NCBI RefSeq assembly: GCF_946221635.1
Contig: NZ_CAMIHB010000005.1
Location: 131,898 to 195,897, forward strand
Length of the DNA stretch: 64,000 nt
Source of the DNA: an uncultured Rhodoferax sp.
GTDB taxonomy: Bacteria > Pseudomonadota > Gammaproteobacteria > Burkholderiales > Burkholderiaceae_C
Direction of reading: 5' to 3'
Positions 33,388-41,880 of this stretch are shown here, one piece after another. The position numbers and the translations under genes are program-made. The notes under the pieces are model-generated. The model searched no databases and was not told the DNA's origin. It worked only from the letters and a program-made list of their open reading frames with translations. Positions within the stretch are counted from its first letter, which is position 1; each line of letters opens with the position of its first letter.

Positions 33388-34692
33388 TCAACGGCCGAAC
33401 AGGCCCTTGAGCACATTGCCCAGGCCGGGTACGCCGGGCACGGCAGGCAGCAGGGATTTGTTCTCCTGCGGAGCCTCCGGGTTCGGGGCTTCGGCCTTGG
33501 GGGCTGCGGCTGGTGTGCGCTGGCCGTTGGCGCCGTCCAGCGGCAACATGGCCACGGATTTCACCCGCACGCGGGCCGCCCAGTCGGGTGCCCAGGGAAT
33601 CTTTTTGTCCGTGGGGCGGGGCGGGTGAGCCAGGTTCAGTTCCTGCCCATAGGCAATGCCGCGCACCATGGCGCCATCGGCCTTGGCAAAGATGCCGGCC
33701 GGAATGGCGCACTGCGTCTGGCTGCCGGGCAGCAGGGTTTTGTCGGCCAGCCACTTGTCCAGATTGGCCGGACTCAGGTAGTCCATCAGGCCCCAGCCGG
33801 GCTCAGGCGTCTCGGCCGAGCTCCAGATCACCATTTCATTGCCACCGTCCTTGCTGTCGCTGCCACCCATGGCGCTGAGGAACACGGCGCGGGCATTGGG
33901 TTGGGCCGGCCAGCGTACCTGCGAGGCAGCCGCGCCGCCGCCAGTGGTGCTAAGGCCCAGCGGGGGCATGAAGTCCTGCGCCTGGCCGATAGCGAATTGC
34001 AGGCTCGCCGGAATGCCTTCGCCCGTGACCTGGTGGTCCCCCACCAGCGAGGCGCCTTTGGGCACCATCTGCTTGTTCTGGGCGTTGGGCCAGATGGCAT
34101 GGCCGGGTGCGGCCACGGCGCCGCGCTCACGTGTGGCGCGCCCGCGCATGAACTGCGCGTAGTCCTCGGGCTTGGCGGTGGAGAAGTCCAGCACCTTGGG
34201 TTGGCCCGCGCGCACGGTCTCGCCGCAGCCCCAGTACAGCAGGATGCGGCCCTTGGGCTGTTCGGGCACCGACTCTTCGGTTTCGCTGCGGCCCTGCGGC
34301 ACGGTGCTCTTGCTGGTCACCGGTTCGGGTGGCAGCAGGGTCAGGCTGGGGCCCATGGTCATGCCGGCGGGGATGGCCTGCGTGCCCTGGGTGCCGGCGG
34401 GTTTGCGCTGCGTGGTAACGGCAATGTCCAGCCAGCGGCCGGGCATCATGCCCTTGGTGGCGCCAAAGCTGTTCTCGCCCATGCCCTTCATACCCATCAT
34501 CCCGGCGGCCATGCCACCGAGGCCGCCCATCGCAGGCATCTCGTCCATGCCGGCCATGCTCATGGTGGCCACGTCCATCCAGTACTGCGCCACAGGCGGT
34601 TTGACGACCTGGGTCTGGGCCTGGGCGTGGGGGGCGGCTAGAGCCACCAGGGTGGCAGTGGCGAGAAGGCTGAGGCGGTGGCTGGCGGGCAT
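33388..34692 (-). CDS. exported conserved hypothetical protein with Met/Gly-rich segment
   Basis: A 434-residue protein with a clear signal peptide (residues 1-25, ending PHAQAQ). Residues about 38-86 are very rich in Met and Gly (MSMAGMDEMPAMGG, MAAGMMGMKGMG), after which come KPAGTQGTQAIPAG, KGRILLYWGCGE (about 147) and a C-terminal VLKGLFGR. I do not recognise a named domain; similar proteins occur as conserved hypotheticals in proteobacteria. The Met-rich stretch could bind copper or mediate packing, but this is a guess. It is upstream of prfB on the same strand with a 71-base gap. Confidence 0.8.
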   Translation of the reverse strand: MPASHRLSLLATATLVALAAPHAQAQTQVVKPPVAQYWMDVATMSMAGMDEMPAMGGLGGMAAGMMGMKGMGENSFGATKGMMPGRWLDIAVTTQRKPAGTQGTQAIPAGMTMGPSLTLLPPEPVTSKSTVPQGRSETEESVPEQPKGRILLYWGCGETVRAGQPKVLDFSTAKPEDYAQFMRGRATRERGAVAAPGHAIWPNAQNKQMVPKGASLVGDHQVTGEGIPASLQFAIGQAQDFMPPLGLSTTGGGAAASQVRWPAQPNARAVFLSAMGGSDSKDGGNEMVIWSSAETPEPGWGLMDYLSPANLDKWLADKTLLPGSQTQCAIPAGIFAKADGAMVRGIAYGQELNLAHPPRPTDKKIPWAPDWAARVRVKSVAMLPLDGANGQRTPAAAPKAEAPNPEAPQENKSLLPAVPGVPGLGNVLKGLFGR

Positions 34693-34752
34693 GGCGTCTC
34701 CTGTGCTGAGGGTGGTTTCAGCCGGCCATTATGAAGTGCCCATGTGAAGGGC

Positions 34753-35655
34753 CTAGGCGATAAAGCGCTCGATCAGCGCCGCCAGCACGTCCGGCTGGTC
34801 GTGGTGCATCATGTGGCCCGCGTTGTCGATGCGGGCGATCTCCACCTGCGGCACCACCTTCAGGCGCTCGTGGTACTCGGCCAGGGTGAATTTGCCTTTC
34901 CACCACATCTCCAGGCTGTTGTCCGATGCTTCCACGGCCAGCACGGGCATGGTGAGGCGCTGGTAGAGCGCCTGCACCTCGTCCACGCGGTAGAGCTGGG
35001 CGTTGGTCACCTTGTGCGCCGCATGGCCCTGGATGGCCCATTGGCCTTCTGCCGTTTCTGCGGCCCAGTGGCGGGCCAGCCAGTCGGCCTTGTCCTGGCC
35101 CAGGCGCGGGTTGGTCTTCATCAGGCGGCGGGCTACGCCATCGGCGCTGTCGTAGGCCTTGAGGTCCATCTCGCCCGCGTGCAATTTTTTCAGTTCATCC
35201 ATCCAGCTCGCATAGCGGCCTGGCGCCTGCGCGGGACGGGTGGCGGGCAGGCCAAAGCCTTCGAGGTTGACGAGGCGACGGATGCGCTCGGGGCGCACAC
35301 CGCCGTACAGCATCACCACGTTGCCACCCATGCTGTGACCTACGAGGTTGACCGGCTGGCCTGGTGCGTAGTGGTCCAGCAGAAAGTCCAGGTCGGCCAG
35401 GTAGTCGGGGAACCAGAAGTTGTCGGCGTCGCCGGCAGGCGTCTTGCCATAGCCGCGCCAGTCGGGGGCGATGATGTAGTGGTTCTGTGCAAAGGCATCC
35501 ACCACGAACTGGTAGCTCGCCGCCACGTCCATCCAGCCATGCACCATGACCAGCGGCACCTTGCCCGGCGCGGGTTCGCCCCAGACCTGCACGTGGTAGG
35601 TGAGATTACGGATGGGGACGAATTCGCTGCGGCTGACGCGTTTGACTTGGTACAT
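34753..35655 (-). CDS. alpha/beta-fold hydrolase
   Basis: A 300-residue hydrolase of the alpha/beta fold. The oxyanion-hole motif VMVHGWMD is near residue 38, the nucleophile elbow GHSMGGNV (Ser) near residue 108, and the catalytic His in NAGHMMHHDQP near residue 280; ASDNS near 250 may hold the acid. I chose the ATG at 35655 (MYQVKRVSRSEF) over one at 35697, which would overlap the divergent acyl-CoA synthetase. Substrate unknown; neighbours suggest an ester or lipid role only weakly. Confidence 0.88.
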   Translation of the reverse strand: MYQVKRVSRSEFVPIRNLTYHVQVWGEPAPGKVPLVMVHGWMDVAASYQFVVDAFAQNHYIIAPDWRGYGKTPAGDADNFWFPDYLADLDFLLDHYAPGQPVNLVGHSMGGNVVMLYGGVRPERIRRLVNLEGFGLPATRPAQAPGRYASWMDELKKLHAGEMDLKAYDSADGVARRLMKTNPRLGQDKADWLARHWAAETAEGQWAIQGHAAHKVTNAQLYRVDEVQALYQRLTMPVLAVEASDNSLEMWWKGKFTLAEYHERLKVVPQVEIARIDNAGHMMHHDQPDVLAALIERFIA

Positions 35656-35690
35656 TCGCCAAATCATAAGGACGACCCAGGAGACACGGC

Positions 35691-37478
35691 ATGCCACTCA
35701 GTCAAGGCGGCGACAAACCCGCCCGCCCGAAGAAGCCCCAGCCACCCGCCGCCTACGCCGCGCTGCACCGTAGCTTTGGCTGGCAGGTACCGCAGCACTT
35801 CAACATGGCCCAGGTCTGCAGCCAGCGCTGGGCGGCCTTGCCAGATGCTACGAAAAGAGTAGCTGTTCGCGCATATTCCACGGGGGCTAGCAGCACTTTT
35901 TATACCTATGCGGAGCTGCAGGCGCAGGCCAACCGCCTGTCCAATGCGCTGCGCGTGCTTGGCGTGCAGCGGGGTGACCGCGTAGGCATCGTGCTGCCGC
36001 AGCGCTTTGAGACTGCGGTGGCCTACATGGCGGTGCTGCAACTGGGCGCGGTGGCCATGCCGCTCTCCATGTTGTTCGGCCCCGAGGCGCTGCAGTACCG
36101 CCTGCACGACAGCGAGGCGGTGGTGGCCATTTGCGACGCAATATCGCTGCCCGCGCTGAACGGCGTGCGCAAGGACTGCCCGCTGCTGCGCACCGTCATC
36201 GGCGTGGGAGACGCCGCCGTCGGCCAGGCCGACCTGCACTGGCCCGCCGTGCTGGCGCAGGAGCCCGCGCAGTTCAGCCCCGTCAACACCCTGGCCGAGG
36301 AGGCCGCCGTCCTCATCTACACCAGCGGCACCACGGGCAACCCCAAGGGCGCGCTGATCCCCCACCGCGCGCTGATCGGCAACCTGCCGGGCTTTGTGGC
36401 CAGCCAGAACTGGTTTGGCTTTGACGGCAAGAAGAACGCGGAGTCCAAGGCCGTGTTCTGGTCCCCGGCGGACTGGGCATGGACGGGCGGGCTGATGGAC
36501 GCGCTGCTGCCCAGCCTGTACTTCGGCCGCCCCATCGTGGCCTACAACGGGCGGTTCAGCCCGCAGACGGCGCTGGAATTGATGCGCGACTGCGGCGTGA
36601 CGCATACCTTTCTCTTCCCCACCGCGCTCAAGGCCATGATGAAGGCCTACCCCGGCACCAAGCGCAAAACCGTGCGCCAGCAGTTCAAGCTGAAACTGCA
36701 AGCCATCATGAGCGCGGGCGAGGCCGTGGGCGACGCGGTGTTTGGCTACTGCGAGGCGCAGCTCGGCGTGCCGCCCAACGAGATGTTTGGCCAGACCGAG
36801 ATGAACTACATCGTGGGCAACTGCAACCGGCTCTACCCCTCCAAGCCCGGCAGCATGGGCATGGGCTACCCCGGCCACCGCGTGGCGGTGATCGACGACG
36901 AAGGGAATGAATGCCCGGTGGGCGTGCCGGGCGATGTGGCGCTGCACCGCTTGGATGTGCACGGCCACCCGGACCCCATCTTCTTTCTGGGCTACTGGAA
37001 GAACCCCGCCGCCACCGAAGGCAAGTACACGGGCGACTGGTGCCGCACGGGCGACCTGGCCGTGCGCGACGCCGACGGCTACCTTTGGTACCAGGGGCGT
37101 AGCGACGACGTGTTCAAGGCCGCGGGCTACCGCATCGGCCCCGGCGAGATTGAGAACTGCCTGATCAAGCACCCGGCCGTCATCAACGCCGCCGTGGTGC
37201 CCAAGCCCGACGCCGAGCGCGGCGCGCTGGTCAAGGCCTATGTCGTCATTGCTCCTGATTTCATAGCTGCTTGCGCAGACGATACGGGGGCTAGGGCCCA
37301 ATTGCATGCCCAACTCACGCTGGAGCTGCAGGTCCACGTGAAGGGCCAGCTGGCGCCCTATGAATACCCCAAGGAGATCGAATTTGTGGACGCGCTGCCC
37401 ATGACCACCACCGGCAAGGTGCAGCGCCGCGTGCTGCGTCTGCAAGAGGAAGCACGCTATGCGGCTGCCCGTGCTTAA
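35691..37478 (+). CDS. AMP-forming acyl-CoA synthetase
   Basis: A 595-residue member of the ANL superfamily, activating a carboxylic acid with ATP and CoA. Motifs: IYTSGTTGNPKGALIP (P-loop, about residue 205), DWAWTGGLMDALLPSL (about 262), FGQTEMNYIVG (about 366), TGDLAVRDADGY (about 455) and the C-terminal Lys in TTTGKVQRRVLR (about 577). The sequence resembles medium-chain or acetoacetyl/propionyl-type synthetases; chain length is not certain. It carries two in-frame copies (8 and 9) of the dispersed repeat, near residues 53-67 and 521-536. Its end overlaps the next gene by 20 bases. Confidence 0.92.
   Translation: MPLSQGGDKPARPKKPQPPAAYAALHRSFGWQVPQHFNMAQVCSQRWAALPDATKRVAVRAYSTGASSTFYTYAELQAQANRLSNALRVLGVQRGDRVGIVLPQRFETAVAYMAVLQLGAVAMPLSMLFGPEALQYRLHDSEAVVAICDAISLPALNGVRKDCPLLRTVIGVGDAAVGQADLHWPAVLAQEPAQFSPVNTLAEEAAVLIYTSGTTGNPKGALIPHRALIGNLPGFVASQNWFGFDGKKNAESKAVFWSPADWAWTGGLMDALLPSLYFGRPIVAYNGRFSPQTALELMRDCGVTHTFLFPTALKAMMKAYPGTKRKTVRQQFKLKLQAIMSAGEAVGDAVFGYCEAQLGVPPNEMFGQTEMNYIVGNCNRLYPSKPGSMGMGYPGHRVAVIDDEGNECPVGVPGDVALHRLDVHGHPDPIFFLGYWKNPAATEGKYTGDWCRTGDLAVRDADGYLWYQGRSDDVFKAAGYRIGPGEIENCLIKHPAVINAAVVPKPDAERGALVKAYVVIAPDFIAACADDTGARAQLHAQLTLELQVHVKGQLAPYEYPKEIEFVDALPMTTTGKVQRRVLRLQEEARYAAARA
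35847..35893 (+). repeat. dispersed 48-bp repeat, copy 8 (inside acyl-CoA synthetase gene)
   Basis: GCTAC-GAAAAGA-GTAGC (perfect 5-bp hairpin), then TGTTCGCGCATATTCCACG, then GGGGCTAGC. Sense orientation; encodes ATKRVAVRAYSTGAS near the N-terminus of the synthetase. Confidence 0.85.
37251..37298 (+). repeat. dispersed 48-bp repeat, copy 9 (inside acyl-CoA synthetase gene)
   Basis: GCTCCTGATTTCATAGC, then TGCTTGCGCAGACGATACG, then GGGGCTAGGGCC. Sense orientation; encodes APDFIAACADDTGARA near the C-terminus. This is the second copy within one gene, in the same reading frame as copy 8. Confidence 0.85.
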
Positions 37479-38301
37479 GCCGTTGTGGCATCCCACGCTT
37501 CTGCGCCGCATTGCGTTGCTAAGCTGGGTCAAATGGCTGCCCTGGCCGCTGTTCGCCGTGGCCCTGTATGCCTTGCGCCCCGGGGCGAGCTTCAAGGGTG
37601 TGGTGACGGTGCTCGGCCTCGCCATCGTGGGCGTACTGATGTATGTGGCGCTGACGGCGTGGGAACTCAGCCTGCGCCGCCAGTTTGTGCGCGAGGCCCC
37701 GCTACCGCGCTTTCTGGGCGCCAAGCTGCGCGAACACTACCCGCAGCTCAGCCTGCGCGACACCGAGCTGGTGCTGCACGGGCTGCGCCAGTTTTTCATT
37801 GCGCACCTGCGCAGCAATCGCGCTTTTGTGGCCATGCCCTCCAAGGTGGTGGACGCAGCCTGGCACGAGTTCATCCTGCACACGCGCGGCTACCAGCAAT
37901 GGTGCGACGCAGCCTTTGGCAAGCTGCTGCACCACACGCCGGCCGAGGTGCTGGGGCGCGACCCCAAACGCAACAGCGGCCTGCGCCGCGCCTGGTTCTG
38001 GGCCTGCAAGGAGGAAAGCATTGACCCGCGCAACCCCAGCCGCTTGCCGCTGCTGTTTGCGCTGGACAAGAAGTTTGCGATCGCCGGTGGCTACAGCTAC
38101 GTGCCCGATTGCCGCGACATCGACCGCCAGAGCGGTTCCGACACCTACTGCGGCACCAGCTTTGGTGACGGTGGCGGGGGTGGATGTGGCGGGGGCAGTG
38201 GCGACGGCGGTTTCAGCTTCAGCGCGGACAGCAGCGGCGACAGTGGCTGCGGGGGGGGCGGCGACGGTGGGGGATGCGGCGGAGGCTGTGGCGGCGACTA
38301 G
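37459..38301 (+). CDS. membrane protein with Gly/Cys-rich C-terminal tail
   Basis: A 280-residue protein of uncertain function. Two hydrophobic segments lie near the N-terminus (about residues 14-35 and 43-62). The middle region contains MPSKVVDAAWHEFILHTRGY, WCDAAFGKLLHHTP, which resembles the core of glycine-rich-domain (GRDP-like) proteins. The C-terminal 45 residues are almost only Gly, Ser, Asp and Cys (for example GGGGGCGGGSGDGG). The start at 37459 overlaps the synthetase gene by 20 bases, suggesting coupling. The Cys residues in the tail may bind metal or cross-link; unproven. Confidence 0.8.
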   Translation: MRLPVLKPLWHPTLLRRIALLSWVKWLPWPLFAVALYALRPGASFKGVVTVLGLAIVGVLMYVALTAWELSLRRQFVREAPLPRFLGAKLREHYPQLSLRDTELVLHGLRQFFIAHLRSNRAFVAMPSKVVDAAWHEFILHTRGYQQWCDAAFGKLLHHTPAEVLGRDPKRNSGLRRAWFWACKEESIDPRNPSRLPLLFALDKKFAIAGGYSYVPDCRDIDRQSGSDTYCGTSFGDGGGGGCGGGSGDGGFSFSADSSGDSGCGGGGDGGGCGGGCGGD

Positions 38302-38369
38302 GGTATTCCAGCCGCGCTACCATCGTTCGATCTTCTTCTTTCCAACCACTTTTAGCCTTACTTCCTGCC

Positions 38370-39437
38370 ATGAAACTCGTACAACTCGGACGCAGCGACC
38401 TGCACGTCACCCCCATCTGCCTGGGCACCATGACCTTTGGCGAACAGGTGGACGAGCCCACCGCCCACGCCATCCTGAGCCGCGCGCTGGAGCGGGGCAT
38501 CAACTTCATCGATACGGCCGAGATGTATTCGGTGCCGCCACGGGCCGAGACCTTCAACTTGACCGAAAAAATCATCGGCAACTGGATCAAAAAGAACCCT
38601 GAAGCCCGCGACAAGCTGGTCATCGCCACCAAGGTGGCCGGCCCCTCGCGCGGCATGCCCTGGGTGCGCAACGGCAGCACCAACCTCACGGCCGAAGACA
38701 TCGTGGCCGCATGCGAAGGCAGTCTGCAGCGCATGAACATCGAGACCATCGATCTCTACCAGATCCACTGGCCCGTGCGCCATGTGCCCATGTTCGGAGG
38801 CATGTACTACGACCCCAAGAACGAAAACGTGGGTGGCAGCGCCATTGAAGAGCAGTTGCGCGCCATGGACACGCTGGTCAAGGCCGGCAAGGTCCGCGCC
38901 ATCGGCCTCTCCAACGAGACGCCCTACGGCGTGCACGAGTTTGTGCGCCTGGCCGAGCAGCTGGGCCTGCCGCGCATTGCCACGGTGCAGAACAACTACG
39001 GCCTGCTCGCCCGCACGGTGGAAAACGGACTGGACGAAACCCTGCACCGCCTGGGCGTATCGCTGCTGCCGTATTCGCCGCTGGCCTTTGGCCTGCTGAC
39101 GGGCAAATACGACGAAGAAGGCCTGCTGGGGGCCACCGTGTCGCCTGACTGGCGCCTGCGCAAATTCGAATCCACCCGCAAGCAGCGCTGGGGCCGCCCC
39201 GATGCGCTCAAGGCCGCGCGCCGCTACAACGCGCTGGCGCGTGAATACGGTTTCACCCCCAGCCAGATGGCCCTGGCTTTCTGCTACACCAAGTGGCAGG
39301 TCGCCAGCACCATCATCGGTGTGCGTACGCAGGAGCAGCTGGACCAGAACATCGACGCCTGGGGCACCGTACTGCCCGATGAGTTGCTCAAGAAGATCGA
39401 CGAAGTCCGCTGGGAAATCCGCGACCCCGCCGTCTAA
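38370..39437 (+). CDS. aldo/keto reductase, Tas-like
   Basis: A 355-residue NADPH-dependent aldo/keto reductase. Catalytic residues are visible: Asp and Tyr in FIDTAEMYS (about residue 50), Lys in VIATKVAGPS (about 88) and His in YQIHWPVR (about 130); the C-terminal cofactor region TIIGVRTQEQLDQNI is present. Length and start (MKLVQLGRSDLHVTPICLG) match E. coli Tas and its relatives. Physiological substrate unknown. Confidence 0.92.
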   Translation: MKLVQLGRSDLHVTPICLGTMTFGEQVDEPTAHAILSRALERGINFIDTAEMYSVPPRAETFNLTEKIIGNWIKKNPEARDKLVIATKVAGPSRGMPWVRNGSTNLTAEDIVAACEGSLQRMNIETIDLYQIHWPVRHVPMFGGMYYDPKNENVGGSAIEEQLRAMDTLVKAGKVRAIGLSNETPYGVHEFVRLAEQLGLPRIATVQNNYGLLARTVENGLDETLHRLGVSLLPYSPLAFGLLTGKYDEEGLLGATVSPDWRLRKFESTRKQRWGRPDALKAARRYNALAREYGFTPSQMALAFCYTKWQVASTIIGVRTQEQLDQNIDAWGTVLPDELLKKIDEVRWEIRDPAV

Positions 39438-39664
39438 CCCTTCAGGGCTTCTTCCACCGCCGCCCTGGCTTCCGCCAGATTGCTGAAGAAGCGGGTGGGC
39501 TGGGGCGGGGCTTTGGGCATGTGAGAGGGTGGCGGCCAGAGGTGGTCATCCAGCCAGGTGGCGGCCACGCCGCCTATGTCCTTGGGTTTGAGGGCGCACA
39601 CCGGCACGTCGTCCAACAACGCGGTGTACACGGCGGGCGTGTCATTCCAGGTGAGTTGTGCCAT
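39434..39664 (-). CDS. small hypothetical protein
   Basis: A 76-residue reading frame (MAQLTWNDTPAVYTALLDD and on) fills the gap between the convergent aldo/keto reductase and the ybaK gene, overlapping the former's stop by 4 bases. No domain, signal peptide or membrane segment is evident. Composition (normal use of Trp, Asp, Lys, few Arg) is unlike the Arg/Ala-rich shadow frames, which supports a real gene. Function unknown. Confidence 0.6.
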   Translation of the reverse strand: MAQLTWNDTPAVYTALLDDVPVCALKPKDIGGVAATWLDDHLWPPPSHMPKAPPQPTRFFSNLAEARAAVEEALKG

Positions 39665-39743
39665 GGGAACCCGTTCTCAGTGTTGTCCTCACCTATATTA
39701 GGAGCAGGGCGGCAATTGGGCAAGTCGCGGAAAATACCAATCT

Positions 39744-40235
39744 ATGGCCAAGAAAGACCGCGTTTCCGAGACCCCCGCCACCCAACTGCTCAAGGCAAAC
39801 AAGGTGGCCTTCACCGAACACCCCTACGAGTACCTGGAGCACGGCGGCGCCCAGCACAGCGCAGCGGTACTGGGCTTTGACCCCTTCACCGTGGTCAAGA
39901 CCCTCATCATGCAAGACCAGGACGCCAAGCCCCTGGTGGTGCTCATGCACGGCAACCGCAAGGTGTCCACCAAGAACCTGGCGCGCCAGATCGGCGCCAA
40001 GTCGGTGGAGCCCTGTGCGCCCGAGGTGGCCAACCGCCACAGCGGCTATCTGGTGGGCGGGACTTCGCCCTTCGGCACGCGCAAGACCATGCCCGTCTTT
40101 ATCGAGGAAAGCATCCTCGCGCTGCCGCGCATCTGCATCAACGGCGGGCGGCGCGGCTATCTGGTGGGCATAGACCCCCAGGTGTGTGTGCAACTGCTGG
40201 GCGCCAAGCCTGTACAGTGCGCGCTGGAAGAGTGA
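39744..40235 (+). CDS. ybaK: YbaK/EbsC-type Cys-tRNA(Pro) deacylase
   Basis: A 163-residue trans-editing protein that hydrolyses Cys-tRNA(Pro) formed by prolyl-tRNA synthetase error. Family features: TPATQLLKANKVAFTEHPYEY at the N-terminus, VVKTLIMQD with the essential Lys (about residue 53), RQIGAKSVEPC and GYLVGGTSPFGTRK (about 98-111). Normal length. The plsY gene follows after 14 bases. Confidence 0.93.
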   Translation: MAKKDRVSETPATQLLKANKVAFTEHPYEYLEHGGAQHSAAVLGFDPFTVVKTLIMQDQDAKPLVVLMHGNRKVSTKNLARQIGAKSVEPCAPEVANRHSGYLVGGTSPFGTRKTMPVFIEESILALPRICINGGRRGYLVGIDPQVCVQLLGAKPVQCALEE

Positions 40236-40249
40236 TTGGAGAACCTGCT

Positions 40250-40882
40250 TTGAATTCCGTGTTGTATCCCCTGCTGGCCACTGTGGCGGCCTACCTCATC
40301 GGCTCCCTGTCCTTTGCGGTCATCGTGAGCCGCGCCATGGGCCTGAACGACCCCCGCACCTACGGCAGCAAAAATCCCGGCGCCACCAATGTGCTGCGCT
40401 CGGGCTCCAAGGCCGCAGCCATCGTGACCTTGTTGCTCGATGCGCTCAAGGGCTGGGTACCCGTGGTCGCCGTCAAGTGGTGGGGCGAGCCTTATGGCCT
40501 GGGCGAAGGCACCATGGCCCTGGTCGGGCTGGCGGCCTTTTTGGGCCACCTGTTCCCCATCTTCTTCCGCTTTGTCGGTGGCAAGGGCGTGGCCACGGCG
40601 CTGGGCGTGATCGTCGGCGTCAGCGGCTGGCTGGGCCTGGCGACCGGGCTCACCTGGCTCATCATCGCCTTCTTCTTCCGCTACTCCTCGTTGGCTTCTC
40701 TGGTGGCGGCGCTGTTTGCGCCGGCCTACTACGCCTTTGGCGACGGTGTGGCCTGGTCCATGGAGAAAAGCGTGCTGCTGGCGGTGGCCGTGATGTCGCT
40801 GCTGCTCATCTGGCGCCATGCCGAAAACATTTCCCGCCTGGTGGCGGGTACCGAGTCCAAGCTCGGCAAAAAGAAGGCGTGA
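40250..40882 (+). CDS. plsY: glycerol-3-phosphate acyltransferase
   Basis: A 210-residue inner-membrane enzyme that transfers an acyl group from acyl phosphate to glycerol-3-phosphate, the first step of phospholipid synthesis. Five or so hydrophobic segments; family motifs IGSLSFAVIVSR, DPRTYGSKNPGATNVLRSG (about residue 32-50), GHLFPIFFRFVGGKGVATALG (about 98-118). The most likely start is TTG at 40250 (MNSVLYPLL), with a GGAGA ribosome site 8 bases upstream; an ATG further upstream at 40184 would overlap ybaK by 52 bases and add a non-family N-terminus. Confidence 0.9.
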   Translation: MNSVLYPLLATVAAYLIGSLSFAVIVSRAMGLNDPRTYGSKNPGATNVLRSGSKAAAIVTLLLDALKGWVPVVAVKWWGEPYGLGEGTMALVGLAAFLGHLFPIFFRFVGGKGVATALGVIVGVSGWLGLATGLTWLIIAFFFRYSSLASLVAALFAPAYYAFGDGVAWSMEKSVLLAVAVMSLLLIWRHAENISRLVAGTESKLGKKKA

Positions 40883-40908
40883 AGAGACGGGGCCGCGTCC
40901 GTGCCGCC

Positions 40909-41880
40909 TCAGGCGGCGACCAGGGCCTGCGCCCCCAGTTGCAGGATGTGAAAGTGGTTGAGCGGTGCCCGCACGGCCGACGAGGGTAGGGCGGAGCGGA
41001 TGCGCGGATAGGCTTCGGCCGTGTTGTGCAGCCGCGGGTTGGTTTCCAGCTCGCCGCCCGGCTTGCCCACCACCACCACCACCGGCTGGTTGCTCTTGTG
41101 GCTGCGCCGCACCACTACGGCCAGCTCATCGTTGTCCAGCCGCACATAGGTGCCCGGCGGGCATAGCCCCACCGCGCGGATCAGCGCCTGACCAATCTCG
41201 TCGATCGAGGTGGCCGCCCGCGTCAGCACCGAGCGGGCGGACTCGATCGCACTGCGCCCCGTACGTGATTTGCGCGGGCTGATCATGGCCGCATAGCGGT
41301 CCACCATCTTGAGGATGCGCGCCAGCCGCACCGACGCCGGCACCAAGCGCATGTCGTTCTTGTCCACCGCATCGTCGTGGTGGCTGGACACCACGTCCAG
41401 CCAGTCGTCGTCGGCCACGCCCAGATTGGCCAGCATCATGGCGCCCTTGATGGCGTGGGCGCGGATCGCGTCTTGCTGCGCCTGCGTGGGCTTTTCGGCC
41501 TGGTTGGCCAGCTCGTCCTGCAGGGCCGTCATGGCAATGTTCATGGTCAGCGCGGCGTGCACCAGGCTGTTGCGCTCCTTCAGCGGCAGCTTGAGCTCGC
41601 CTGCCAGCAGGTGGCACAACACCCCACACACCAGCGCGTGCGATGCGCTGTAGCCCACGGGCGAATTGCTGGCCAACTGGAACAGGAGGTACAGCCCCAC
41701 GTCCGGGTCGCGTTGCAGCAGGCCCTGCATCCAGCGGTCGTACTGCAGCACCCGGTGCGAGAACTGCTGCACGCTGTTGGGGCTGGCCAGAATGATGCCC
41801 AGCCCGCTCTCCAGGTCCGACCACTGACCCAGCAGGTCTTCGTATGCGTTGGCGTCCCGTACTTCCATGGCAGGCGGCAT
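40909..41880 (-). CDS. degenerate HD-GYP-type protein
   Basis: A 323-residue protein whose middle (about residues 75-230) resembles an HD-GYP phosphodiesterase domain: SASHALVCGVLCHLLAGEL, SHHDDAVDKND, RILKMVDRYAAMISPRKSRTGRSAIESARSVL, CPPGTYVRLDNDELAVVVRR. The canonical HD pair reads HAAL and the HHExxDGxGYP motif is reduced to SHHDD, so metal binding and c-di-GMP hydrolysis are doubtful. It may be a non-catalytic c-di-GMP or signalling relay. Its ATG overlaps the stop of the protease gene upstream (ATGA), so both are expressed together. Confidence 0.75.
   Translation of the reverse strand: MPPAMEVRDANAYEDLLGQWSDLESGLGIILASPNSVQQFSHRVLQYDRWMQGLLQRDPDVGLYLLFQLASNSPVGYSASHALVCGVLCHLLAGELKLPLKERNSLVHAALTMNIAMTALQDELANQAEKPTQAQQDAIRAHAIKGAMMLANLGVADDDWLDVVSSHHDDAVDKNDMRLVPASVRLARILKMVDRYAAMISPRKSRTGRSAIESARSVLTRAATSIDEIGQALIRAVGLCPPGTYVRLDNDELAVVVRRSHKSNQPVVVVVGKPGGELETNPRLHNTAEAYPRIRSALPSSAVRAPLNHFHILQLGAQALVAA

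Noticed and set aside
37990..38300. GGT/GGC-rich stretch as a non-coding repeat
   Set aside because: It is in frame with the preceding protein and ends at its stop codon, so it encodes a Gly-rich tail.
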